Assembly (NCBI GenBank): GCA_010093515.1
Contig: MU001675.1
Span: forward strand, 594,908 to 658,907
Source of the DNA: Lineolata rhizophorae
Taxonomy: Eukaryota > Ascomycota > Dothideomycetes > Lineolatales > Lineolataceae
Length of the DNA: 64,000 nt
Direction of reading: 5' to 3'
The notes beneath the pieces were generated by a model, which had not been told where the DNA came from, ran no database searches, and saw only the letters and a list, made by a program, of their open reading frames with translations. This document shows, piece after piece, positions 42,921 to 54,235 of the stretch (its first letter is position 1; each line of letters opens with the position of its first letter). Position numbers and translations under genes: made by a program.

Positions 42921-43855
42921 ATGCGGATCAGAAAGCAGTTCGCCGGTACGCTGCGCCCTCCTTGCCCCATCAGTGGCCGCCGGCCGCGTGCGCTCGACAT
43001 AAGCAGGTACCTTGCCGCAACGTCGGCCAAGACGCCAGCTCCCCTTGCAGGCCTCCACTCTGGAGAGCTCCGCACGCACCCTCAAAAACACGCTCTACGC
43101 GCGGCTATGCTTTCCGCAATCGCTAACATTCCCACTACTCAGGCGCCTTTGTTGGTCTGCTGCTTATCGCAGCTTTTGCCGGCCTAGGGAACCAGCAAAT
43201 TCCCTCCTACAAGCAAAGCGACAAAGTGCTCCACTTCGTCACATTCTTCGCTCTCTCTGTAAGCTCACACTTTCAATGCAAGTTCGCACACGAAACTTCT
43301 AATGCGCGTATCAGGTCACTTTCTACTGGATCATCGAGACGAACCGACGCCGCGTTCTGCAATTCTCCCTCATCGCTTGCCCTGCAATCCTTGGTGCCGG
43401 TTCAGAGATAGCGCAAGGAATCCTTCCGGTGCGTCGTTCCCTGATAAATCTAGCTGGTAAGCGCAAGCTTGCTAATGTTTTAATCGCCCCAGAATGGCCG
43501 AGAATTCGACTACTACGACATCCTAGCCAACGTCCTAGGCTCCCTTTCCGCGATCGGTTTGTGCACGTGGTATCATAAGCGCATGCTAGAACGCAAGAGG
43601 CAAGCAAGAGGGTACCAGGTCGTGCCAGGTGAAGGCGGCGACGACCGGGATCTGGAGCTTGGCGAGGGCATGGGATCTCAAGAGACCGACGTATCTCGTC
43701 CGGCTCCGACCCTGGAGGAAGAGGTGGATAACTGGGATGAGAATGCGGAGGATTGGGAGGATGACGAGCCGGCTGCAGCTGAGAGTGCTGGAGCCGAAGG
43801 AACGAAACCTCAAAATAGTTCTATTGATGGTAATGCGGCGGATGGCAAGAAGTAG
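42921..43855 (+). CDS. VanZ-like membrane protein, 205 aa
   Basis: A small integral membrane protein of the VanZ-like superfamily; the fungal members have no established function. Exons are 42921-42945, 43143-43258, 43315-43428 and 43493-43855; the first encodes only MRIRKQFA and one base, joined across a 197-bp intron. Four hydrophobic segments are visible: AFVGLLLIAAFAGLG, FVTFFALSVTFYWII, LIACPAILGAGSEIAQGILP and ILANVLGSLSAIGLCTW. Family signatures are the DKVLHF motif before helix 2, SEIAQ in helix 3 and the NGREFDYYDILANVLGS block. The cytosolic tail starts with HKRMLERKR and becomes strongly acidic (EDWEDDEPAAAE). The tiny first exon was chosen because it restores the family-typical MRIR start. 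It ends tail-to-tail with the eS26 gene. Confidence 0.85.
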
Positions 43856-44216
43856 TAACGGTATTCACGAGGCAATGTATTCAGCGGTTACTTGGTTTCA
43901 TTTATCTGCGTCTTCCGGGCACCCTGGAGTTGGATCGGTCATCTAGGTCAATAGTATTTCCAAAAATGGTGACAGCAAACATCGAATGTCAGACAAGCAC
44001 ACCTATCTCGTTGCGCAACCAGGGACCCATATGGGCAGGTGTCAGAAGCTTGCCCATTTAATTGTCTTAAAACACAAGGTCGTCTCCTAATCCCGAGAAA
44101 AGCAACAGCCAAGTGTCCATCCCGGCTGGCTTTTGAACCCGAACTATCAGTGCTCAATTGCCCAGGTCCCCCATCTATGCATCTCCCGTCATGCACATCC
44201 TGGTTCCAACTCACCA
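43856..44216. other. Intergenic: convergent 3' flanks of VanZ-like and eS26 genes
   Basis: Short gap between two stop codons that face each other; it must contain both polyadenylation regions. No coding signal or structure stands out. Confidence 0.5.
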
Positions 44217-44789
44217 CTACGCGCCGGCGGTCTTAGCAGCTTGCGCGGGGTTCACCTTCTTGCCGTCCTTATTATACCGCACACGCGGCGGCGGAGCGCG
44301 GTTGCGGCGACCCTCTCTCGAGCGGACACTGCGATCTTGCGTCAGAATATTCGCCCAGAAGCTGAAAAAGCTGGCCATTGTTGCTCCTTCAGGGACGTAC
44401 CGCACAATCTTGCCGTGGATGGCGCAGGAGACGCAGTACTGCAGCTTCAAGTACATCTTGGGGACGGTGTATTCAGGGAAGACGGAGGCATCCGAAATGT
44501 CACCTAGAATTGCATGCCTCAGCACTAATCGTCCTCGCGTGGAGTATGCGGTTCCGGTATTGTGGGCCTCGAGACGTACGAATAGCGGCGGATTCGACCA
44601 TGTTCCTGATAGTAAATCGCTTGATGGCCTTATCCTTGGGTGTGCATCGCGAGCAGTTAGAGCAGCGGATGGGCTTAACGTGGCCCCGGCCCTTCTTGTT
44701 ACGACCGCTGTTTGCCGCGTTAGCACTCGAACATCCGGAGGAGGAGCGTGCGGATTAGAGTCGTACTTGTTAGCCCGCTTCTTGACCAT
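44217..44789 (-). CDS. RPS26: 40S ribosomal protein eS26 (S26), 121 aa
   Basis: A eukaryote-specific small-subunit protein that lies near the mRNA exit channel. Exons on the minus strand are 44789-44767, 44707-44580, 44503-44401 and 44328-44217; all introns are GT-AG and phases agree. The protein starts [20 protein letters not shown] and ends [10 protein letters not shown]. The zinc-binding cysteines are in the expected places: Cys23 and Cys26 (CSNC) and Cys74 and Cys77 (CVSC). The blocks [20 protein letters not shown] and [15 protein letters not shown] are characteristic. Three introns in such a short gene are normal for fungal ribosomal protein genes. It is divergent to the CBS-PB1 gene. 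Confidence 0.97.
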   Translation of the reverse strand: MVKKRANKYDSNPHAPPPDVRVLTRQTAVVTRRAGATLSPSAALTARDAHPRIRPSSDLLSGTWSNPPLFVRLEAHNTGTAYSTRGRLVLRHAILGDISDASVFPEYTVPKMYLKLQYCVSCAIHGKIVRYVPEGATMASFFSFWANILTQDRSVRSREGRRNRAPPPRVRYNKDGKKVNPAQAAKTAGA

Positions 44790-45384
44790 GATGGACAATT
44801 TCTATAGAACGTTAGAGGATTGTCATTGTAGCAGCGGCGGCGGGGTCAGCATACTCGGACGGAAATGCGACGGTTTGCGGAGACTGAGATGGCTGTCTTT
44901 GGTAGTTTGTGACGGCTCCGTCAATATTAAGAGTGTGGGTTCGCTTGCGGGTGACTATCTTATCAGATCGGGACGCGGCCCTCCGGGTGGCCCTTGGTCC
45001 CCCTCCCTGGCCGTGACCCAGGCTGCCATCAGCTGACCCTGGTCATCGCGGCCCTTCGCTACGGTGCATTTGCTTTGCCCTTTTGCGCAGGCCCAGGCAA
45101 AGAAAGATATTCCCATCGCAATCTGAACGCGCATTGTCGCGGCCTGAAGGGAATTTCTTCGCTGTCTCAGCCTCCGACTAATTCGAGGTTCTCCGTATCC
45201 GTCCCAGGCTCGCCAGCTAGATCCGACACTATCCTCGCCAAGGGCAACCCGGGCTGTGACGCCTCGGGTTTGTTTTGGTTTGTCTCCGGACAACCTAACC
45301 CTTCCACAATCCTTTCCCGCGACCAATCGCCCACCAACCGCCCGAAGAGTTCCTTGTGGAGCGGTACAATCTGAGTTCTTCAAT
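44790..45384. promoter_or_regulatory. Divergent promoter region, eS26 / CBS-PB1
   Basis: Almost 0.6 kb between opposed start codons, holding the promoters of a ribosomal protein gene and of the CBS-PB1 gene. No TATA-like motif or other structure is obvious, and no gene is seen. Confidence 0.5.
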
Positions 45385-47610
45385 ATGTCGGCTACGGGAA
45401 CCTACCGGGGCACTCCCAAGGGGAGAGGCGGCCAAGGTACCTATTCCAACAGCCCATCGAACATCCCGCGCCCTGCTCTCGACCACCACCACCAAAGCCA
45501 GGTCTCGACCGACGCTGGTTCATCCCTCAGCGCCAGCAGGCAGAAACAATCGAAGCGCGATGAGGTATGCTCGTACTCCATTCTGAGTCACCACCATCTC
45601 AGGGGTTATCTTGCGCTGCGGCTTGGCTAACAGTACTCGCTGTTCCTAGGCCATCCGCCGAAAGATTGAGACGGATCTCAGCAAGAAAAAGAACCAGACT
45701 TCGCGAGTGCGCCCCGCGCGCAAGGCGCCGCCGGGAACCGTGCTGGCCCTGAAGCCCAGCCCCGCTCTGCAGATCAAACCCCAGACGACCGTCGCAGAGG
45801 CGGCGCAGCTCATGGCGGCCAAGCGCGAAGATTGCGTTCTTGTCACCGACGACGACGACCGCATCGCGGGAATCTTCACAGCCAAGGATTTGGCCTTCCG
45901 CGTCGTGGGCGCCGGCGTTCGCGCTCGTGATGTCACCATCGCCGAGATCATGACCAAGAACCCTCTGTGCGCCCGCACCGATACGAGCGCCACGGACGCC
46001 CTCGATCTCATGGTCCGCAAGGGCTTTCGGCACTTGCCAGTCATGGACGAGAATCACGACATCTCCGGTATACTCGATATCACCAAATGCTTCTACGATG
46101 CGATGGAGAAGTTGGAACGCGCTTACAGCTCTTCCAGGAAGCTGTATGATGCGCTTGAGGGTGTCCAAGCCGAACTCGGGTCGACCCAGCCCCCGCAGAT
46201 CATACAATACGTGGAAGCTGTGAGGACTAAGATGTCTGGGCCGACCCTGGAGACTGTCTTAACGGGACTTCCGCCGACCACTGTATCGGTGAGAACGTCA
46301 GTCAAGGAAGCAGCTGCATTGATGAAAGAAAACCATACTACCGCGGTCTTGGTCCAGGATCAGGGATCTATCACGGGCATTTTCACAAGTAAAGATGTCG
46401 TGCTTCGTGTCATTGCTGCTGGCTTGGACCCGGCCACCTGCAGCGTTGTGAGAGTCATGACTCCGCACCCCGATTTTGCGCCAATGGATATGACCATTCA
46501 AGCGGCACTACGGAAGATGCACGGTAAGATTCCCTTTGCGTTTATCTCAATGATTAGCATTAACGTGCTTTAGATGGCCATTACCTAAATTTGCCTGTCA
46601 TGAGTGACGCCGGTGAGATTGTGGGAATGGTTGACGTTCTCAAATTGACCTACAAGACTCTGGACCAGGTGTGTATATGATCCATGCGCTGTAATTTTGA
46701 GGCTTCCTAACTTTCTCCCAAGATAAATTCCATGTCTACTGGCGATAACGAGGGCCCTGCATGGAACAAGTTCTGGACTTCTCTCGAGGCAGAGACGGAG
46801 TCCATGATGTCCGGGGACGCCTCACAACACCCTCCGAGGACTCCTGACCACCGCTCAATGATGATGTCGCCTGACATATCGCGTCCGGGCGGAGACCGTG
46901 GTGACTCTGTGTTGCCTCATGAGTCTGCCTCCCATCATGGAGCCGACTCACCAGATCACTCTGCCCTAGCCGGCGCCGCCGCCTCCCAATCCCTAGAGGA
47001 GACGCCCTTCGCCTTCAAGTTCAAAGCGCCTAGTGGACGCGTGCACCGTCTACAAGTCGTTGCTTCTGCCGGCATGGCGGAGCTCATCTCCAACGTGGCC
47101 GAAAAGCTAGGCGAGAGTGAGCTAGAAAGCGTAGGCGGAGCGCCTATCTTCGAGAGTGGCAAGCTAGTTGGCAAGTCGGGCTTCGCGCTGGCGTACCTAG
47201 ACAACGAAGGCGACACGGTCAGCATCACGACAGACGCCGACCTGCTCGAGGCCATCTCACTAGCGCGCCAGGCGCGCCGTGAGAAGGTCGACTTGTTCGT
47301 GCACGATCCAGAGAAGCCGCCCATCCCGCCGACGGTCGAGCCTGCCGCCCAGACGCTTCCCAAACCGCTAACGCCACCCGAGAGCGTGCTGCGCGAGCGG
47401 CGGCGTTTCTTCGACGAGGATGGCGAAGACGAGGAAGGCCAGGACACGGTCAGACGTCCGCGGTCAGCGGCCGCCCAGGCGGGCAAGCAGGAGGAACAGC
47501 AGTTTATCCAAGGCGTGCCAAACGAGCTGCTGCTACCGGGCGCGATCGTGACGCTCTCGGTGGTCATTGTGGCGGTGTTTGCACTTGGGAGGGCGAGCGG
47601 GAATCGGTAG
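45385..47610 (+). CDS. 4xCBS plus PB1 domain membrane-anchored protein (Mug70-like), 678 aa
   Basis: A relative of fission yeast Mug70 and plant CBSCBSPB proteins; CBS modules usually sense adenine nucleotides and PB1 domains pair with other PB1 domains. The function in filamentous fungi is unknown. Exons are 45385-45564, 45650-46523, 46574-46668 and 46723-47610, in phase. CBS motifs lie at about 95-145 (TVAEAAQLMAAKREDCVLVT), 160-212 (GFRHLPVMDENHDISGILDI), 265-320 (TTAVLVQDQGSITGIFTSKD) and 330-383 (HYLNLPVMSDAGEIVGMVDV). The PB1 domain spans about 480-572, opening FAFKFKAPSGRVHRLQV and ending with an acidic DTVSITTDADLLEAI stretch. A single C-terminal hydrophobic segment at about 653-672 (LPGAIVTLSVVIVAVFALG) with a short polar end suggests a tail anchor. 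Its divergent partner encodes eS26. Confidence 0.92.
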
Positions 47611-48943
47611 GCTTGAACCGCGTGCGTCGCAAGCTCGGTTTGACTTGTCGGAATGTGCTCTTCTCTTTTTCCCCCTCGGTTTTCTTTCTCTTTGACCCCA
47701 CTCCCTCGCACCCACCTCGCCGACCTTGAGCGTTTCCTTCCAGATTACCCCCTCTGTTCAGTTCTACTCTTTTCCCGAGATGATATAGACTGCAAACCCT
47801 TGTAAATCCTGCTTCCGTCTCTGTACTGTGTTTTCTTTCGAGGGCTTGTGGTGCGAATGGACTGTATTCTAAGTATTGGGCGTGCGGATATAGTAGTAAT
47901 GAAGTAATAGGCACTATCACTAAGCGTTCGTTGTGTGGACTGTTTATGTGGTACAGGAATCCGATCATGCATGTGTACGGAACGTGTAGTACGAGACAAG
48001 GAGGGCCGACTATACTTGTGCAATCCCAGCCTCCAACAATAGCCACTACGTAAAGCATGGGAGGCTTATACATGGATCCAATCCGGCAGCCATCACCTTC
48101 AACATAGGCTGCCGCTCTCCGTCTTCCTGAAATTTCAGCGAGAGTGCTCCCGTCGCCCAAAACGCGCTCCCTCAGCCATTTAAGCGAGAGCGTGTACCGC
48201 AGCCAATTGCAGGCAGCGGTCGTGTTTTGCGTTTTTGTGCCGGCCCGGACGCGCAAGGCTGGCTGAACGGGCGTCCCAGGCGTGCCAGGGCAGCAACAGC
48301 AGAGCAGGCAGCCGGGCGGGCGCTTGGCCGCTGGATTCGCCGACCCGGACCCCACCAAAACATTTTTCTGAGGCCTACGACAACGCGCACCTCTCAGCCT
48401 GACGACAACCTCCCACCCCTCCGTTCACCCTCTCTACGCGTTGCCGCGCTCGGCCACTTCCATTTCCCTGGTACTCGTCTACACGCTCTCTCTTCGCAAG
48501 TCCCTCACGCTCAAAGCAGCCGCCCCGCTTTGCAGTAGAAGAGAGCGACCACGCACGCAGTTCGAGGGCCTCACCGCCGCTGCGCCTTCCTTTCTGCCTG
48601 GGCAGCTGGGGTCCAAGTTGGCGGCTTGCAGCTCTGACTGCTGCGATCCGCGCTCCTTGCAGCAGTTTGACGTACTTTTCCCCGCGGACTTCCACTCTCC
48701 TCCGTCTCACTCATTTCTTCTCCAGTCCTCTCCCAGCCTCGGCCTGTCTAAAAGCCTGTTCGCGTTTCAAGAAGCCGTTCTTAAGAAACGCCTACTTCGT
48801 GTCGCGACCGCGCCCGTCGTCTCACGGTCTTGGGGTCCCGCGCGCGGCATCACTACCAACGTCTTGGACGTTGATTATTTCGTTCTCCGCGGAGTAGCTC
48901 GCCGCTCACCAACGTCCTCCGCATCCCCGATCCGTCGCCCACC
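47611..48943. promoter_or_regulatory. CBS-PB1 3' flank and Kap121 upstream region
   Basis: The first half is AT-richer and gene-free. From about 48350 to 48940 the plus strand is C/T-rich and leads into the Kap121 start codon, suggesting a long leader. Frames open here on either strand show no recognisable motifs. Confidence 0.45.
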
Positions 48944-51900
48944 ATGTCGATGCTCCCGCCAGACGTGCACGCGGCCCTGCAGCAGCTGGTCCAGGGCCTG
49001 CAGGCGACGGACAACAACGTGCGGATGCAGGCCGAGTCGCAGCTGGTGTCGGAGTGGGTCTCGAACCGGCCGGAGGTGCTGCTGATGGGGCTGGCGGAGC
49101 AGGTGCAGGGCTCCGAGGACGCCAACATGCGCACCTCCGCCGCCGTGCTGTTCCGGCGCATGGCGACGCGCTCGCGCAAGGACCCGGCTACCGACACTAG
49201 CAAGGAGCTCTTCCTCACCCTGGGCGCGCCCCAGAAGGCGGCCATCCGCGCCAAGCTGCTGCAGAGCATGGAGACCGAGACGCTCCCCAGTGTGCGGAAC
49301 AAATGCGGCGACGCCATCGCCGAGATCGCGCGTCAATACGCTGAGGAGGGAGAGCCGTGGCCGGAGCTCCTAGGCGCTTTATTCTCGTTGAGCCAGTCGG
49401 CGGATACCACACATCGGGAGAGCGCGTTCCGAATATTCGCGACTACGCCCGGCATCATTCAGAGGCAACATGAGGAGACGGTTTTGGGCGCTTTTACTAA
49501 AGGTTTCAAGGATGACGATGTTCGGGTAAGTGGGACGCTCTCCAGGTTCTAATCGCGACAGCTAACTTCAGTTTCAGGTGCGCCTCGCCGCTGTAGAGGC
49601 ATTCGCTTCCTTCTTCCGATCCCTCAACAAGAAGGCGCAACAGAAATACTACGCCCTTCTGCCTGATATACTCAACATCCTGCCTCCGATCAAGGACTCC
49701 GGCGACACGGACCAACTCGCCAACGCTCTTGTCGCCCTAATTGAGCTCGCGGAAGTCGCGCCAAAGATGTTCAAACCACTTTTCAACAATCTTGTAAAGT
49801 TCAGCGTTACCGTCATCCAAGACACGTCCCTCGGCGATACGGCGCGACAAAACGCGTTGGAATTGATGGCCACTTTTGCGGATTATAGTCCTCAGATGTG
49901 TCGGAAAGACCCCACTTACACCGGGGACATGGTCACTCAATGCCTATCTCTGATGACGGACGTTGGCATGGATGACGATGACGCGGAAGAATGGAATGCA
50001 TATGAAGATGTGAGTCAATTGCTCGAGTTATGCCGGTTTGGCTTGGAAAGCTAAACAACGACAGGATGATGTCGATGAGAGTGACATGAACCACGTCGCA
50101 GGCGAACAGACGATGGACCGTCTGGCGAACAAGCTAGGTGGCTCGACCGTCCTTCCTCCGACGTTCCAATGGCTCCCTCGAATGATGACCTCCGCCGCCT
50201 GGCGCGATCGGCACGCCGCTTTGATGGCCATCTCGGCCATCTCCGAGGGCTGCCGCGAGCTTATGATCGGCGAGCTGGACAAGGTGCTCGACCTGGTTAT
50301 TCCAGCGCTGCGCGACCAGCACCCGCGCGTCCGCTGGGCTGCCTGCAACGCGATTGGTCAGATGAGCACCGATTTCGCTCGCACCATGCAAGAGAATTAC
50401 CACCAAGTGGTGCTCCCGAACATCATACCCGTGCTCGAGTCGTCGGAGCCGCGGGTGCAAGCGCATGCAGCGGCCGCGCTGGTCAATTTCTGCGAGGAGG
50501 CCGAGAAGGTGACTCTGGAGCCTTACTTGGATAATCTGCTCAGCCATTTGCTTCAGCTGTTGCAGAATCCGAAGCGTTTTGTCCAAGAACAGGCGCTCTC
50601 CACTATTGCGACCGTGGCAGACTCGGCCGAGGGCGCATTTTCGAGATATTACGATACGCTTATGCCATTGCTGTTCAACGTTCTGAGGGAGGAACAGTCC
50701 AAGGAATATAGGCTTCTAAGGGCTAAGGCTATGGAGTGCGCGACTCTGATCGGTAGGCTTTTCCAAGTCCGTAGTTGAACCCGTGCAATTTTCGCTGATA
50801 ATGCCTAGCTTTGGCTGTCGGGAAGGAGCGAATGGGTTCAGATGCCCTTGAGCTCGTGCAAATTCTTGGCCGCATACAACAGTCTATCAACGATCCGGAT
50901 GATCCGCAGGCCTCATATTTATTGCACTGCTGGGGCCGTATGTGCCGCATATTGGAGGCAGACTTCCTTCCATATCTCCCCGCGGTCATGCCGCCATTGA
51001 TGGAGCTTGCCGGAGCCAAGGCGGATATCCAGCTTTTGGACGACGAAGAGAAAGTCGCTCAAGTCGAACAAGAGGATGGATGGGAACTTGTTCCGCTGAA
51101 GGGTAAAGTGATTGGAATCCGGACGAGTGTTTTGGATGACAAGCACATGGCGATCGAATTGATCGTCATATACGCCACAGCTTTGAAGGCCGCCTTTGAA
51201 CCGTACGTTGACGAGATTATGGACAAAATTGCTCTTCCTGGTTTGGCTTTCTTCTTCCACGACCCTGTTCGCGTTTCTTCCGCGAAGTGTGTGCCGCAGT
51301 TGCTGAATGCATACAAAGAAGCGCATGGCCCGGAATCAACGAAGCTTGGCCAGTTGTGGGAACGAACTGTTGAGAAGTTGCTCGAGGTCCTCAGCACCGA
51401 ACCTGCTATCGACACCCTGGCGGAGATGTACCAATGCTTCTATGAATCCGTGGAGGTTATTGGAAAGAACTCCCTTACCTCCACGCACATGGCGACCTTT
51501 ATTGAGTCAGCCAAAGGAGTTCTAGAAGAGTATAAGGACCGGGTGAAACAGCGCCTAGAGGACGCCGCGGAGCGTGAGGAAGGCGATGAAGAATCCGAAG
51601 AAACCATGTACGCAATTGAGGATGACCAGACTCTCCTATCGGACATGAACAAGGCGTATCACACCATCTTCAAGAACATGAGCACCAACTTCCTCCCCCA
51701 TTGGGAGCGCCTTCTTTCCTTTTACACCGACTTCGTCCAGAACCCAGACCCGACGCAGCGCCAGTGGGCTCTCTGCATCTTTGACGACGTGCTCGAGTTC
51801 TGCGGCCACCAAAGCTGGGCCTACCACCAGCACATCATACAGCCAATACTCGACGGCATGCGCGACGACATGCCAGCGAACCGGCAGGCCGCCGTATATG

Positions 51901-52471
51901 GCGTCGGCGTGGCGGCCCATAAGGGCGGCGAGGCGTGGGCCGAGTTCTGCGCCGCGGTTCTACCCACACTATTCCAGGTGACACAGCGCCCTGATGCACG
52001 AAACGATGACGACGTTTTCGCGACGGAAAACGCTTGCGCGGCGATCGCGAAGGTGCTGCATTATAATAGCTCAAAAGTGCCGAACCCACAGGAGATTGTC
52101 AACGCGTGGGTCGACACCTTGCCCGTCTTGAACGACGAGGAGGCCGCGCCATACGCATACTCGTTCATGGCGCAGTTGATCGACCAGTAAGTCTAGCTCT
52201 TTTTTGCCCTTAGCCTAATTACATGTAGGACCGGCGTTAATACAAAGGTTTTTTCCATCGCAGGCAAAACCCGGCCGTCATGACTCAGGCCGATAAGTGC
52301 TTCATCGCAACGGCGCGCGCACTCGACGCCGAGACGTTGCAGGGTCAAACGGCCACGCGTATCGTTGGTGCGGTCAAGCACCTCGTCACCATGGCGAACC
52401 TAGACGCTGCCGCACTACTTGCCACGCTGCTGCCCGAGGCTCAGCGCACCGTCGCCGCGTACTTCAGTTAG
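48944..52471 (+). CDS. PSE1: Importin beta Kap121/Pse1 (importin-5), 1095 aa
   Basis: A karyopherin that carries ribosomal proteins, histones and other cargo through nuclear pores. Exons are 48944-49525, 49578-50009, 50065-50752, 50809-52186 and 52264-52471; all phases agree and the length fits the 1089 residues of yeast Pse1. The chain is built of HEAT repeats throughout. Good landmarks are [40 protein letters not shown] and [20 protein letters not shown], which are repeats of the central arch. Further on, [20 protein letters not shown] and an acidic loop ([12 protein letters not shown]) match the family. The start [20 protein letters not shown] gives the usual N-terminal repeat. The gene stands alone on the plus strand with gene-free DNA on its 3' side. 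Confidence 0.96.
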
Positions 52472-54235
52472 TCGCTCTCGTACATGCGTCTATGTGCGGG
52501 TCAAGCGGTGGCTTTGCAAATGTTGGACTTTTTTGAATGCGCGCTGGGAGAAGAATGCATTTGAAAGGTGTCAGGAAGAGTGAAAGATGTGGCAGGGCAC
52601 GAGGGTGGTTTGCTGGCCGTTTCGTGTACGTGTGTTGCTTAGAGTTGGCAGGTTCGTAAAGCTCCCGTTCTTAGGTGAGCTTTCGGGCACCTCATTATCT
52701 TAAGTGGTTGCTGCTGTGGAAGGGTCTGTGAAGGTTGAAGAGCTGCAGGTGACAGGAGGTTATGGCCAGAAGACGAAGGAAGACTTTGAATTAGAACTCG
52801 TCGACAAGAGTTGCGTTCGTGTCGTGTAGGAGGAAGGTTCACTTGTCGGGTCCGCTTGTTTAGCACCCTTCCCCATTTCGTACTTCTAGACCGCTGGAGG
52901 CGCTGGCGGCGTGTGCTGCTTTTGAATTCCCCTATTCTCCGTCTCCCCGATTCTCGAGACAGTTTCAAATCAACCATATCCACTATCCTTTTCCCTCTCC
53001 AGTAAACACAAACACCAACACCCCCTTGCCCCACCCCTTGCCTCCTTTGCCTTTTCCTTTCCCTTTACCAGAGCTTCTTTTTCTTGCTTCCTTGTTTCCC
53101 ACCATCACTTTCATGTACTCTTTGCTGTTGCACTGCGAATGGCGAAGGCTTGTGGTCTTTGTAAGCACCGGGATGAGCGCGAGTTGCGAATGGATAAGGA
53201 AAGCAGACAACCAGAAAGAGATATTGGCAGGCAGGGATGCTTTGGCTAGCCGCTCTAGGGGTAAAAATGGCTGTACTGCGATTGAAATAAACACCCTGTT
53301 CTCACAGCTCAATTATTGTATGCTGTAATCTTATCGGTGATAATGCTATCGCGTGGTAAGGTCATGATCCTAATATATGGTGGGAATGGGGTTCCCAATC
53401 ACCAAAGGTACCATAACAAAGTTAAGATAGGTTGACAAAAGTGACTTCACTTGTGAAGTTCGTATCTTACAGGCGAGAGAAGACTTTGACCCCGACTTTC
53501 GTAGAAATTCGGCAAGAATCCCAAAGTCTTTTGTCACGATCAAGTTGTGTGGCAAAGGCTTCCATTAAATACAATAACTCTTGGCTTATGTTTTGGCGGC
53601 ATTCCGGTGAGGATCTTGGAAGGTATGGCTTAATGATTGACTTACAAGCACGCATCCGAGGATCTATATTCCGATACAATCGACGATAGTAATTCCTATA
53701 TCAGGTCTAGTGTAATGACGTGAAGCGACGAAGACATCATTTATCTTCCTCGACGTAACCACCCTGGTCATAGAGTGCGTGGGCCACTTTGGGATTCAAG
53801 TGCCGTACGAGAGCGTTGTTTATAGTGCGAAGCTTAAGCTCGAAGTCGACATCCTTAACCAGCTCATGAACATATCTTCCGGCGGAAAAGAGAAAGCAAG
53901 ATGCGGTTTAGTAACTTACAAGAGGGATATGCCACAGTCATCCGAGCTAGTAACGCCTAATTCGAAACAAGAAAGTGTGTAGATATTGAAATTTAGTATT
54001 CTCTGTAATGTACCCCCCCTTTTATTCTTTATAGCAGATCATGCCGCCAAGTAGCTCGCTTTGTTTTCCCGCTCATGTTCGGTAGAAGAAACCCATCTCA
54101 CAAATGCCCACCTTTCTACAGTAAAACTTTTAGGGAATATACAAGCCCCACGCCTGGTTTTCCATTGCCCCAAAAAACGCCAATTCGCTCCCCACCGCGC
54201 ATCAAAAGCCTCCACCTCCCCAATCCTCCTCCTCC
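52472..54235. other. Gene-free stretch between Kap121 and HET gene
   Basis: Convergent 3' flanks with 1.8 kb of DNA that shows no gene. From about 53330 to 54030 the composition becomes AT-rich. A short perfect inverted repeat (ACTTCAC, two-base spacer, GTGAAGT) lies at 53444-53459. A decayed element is possible but cannot be named. Confidence 0.4.
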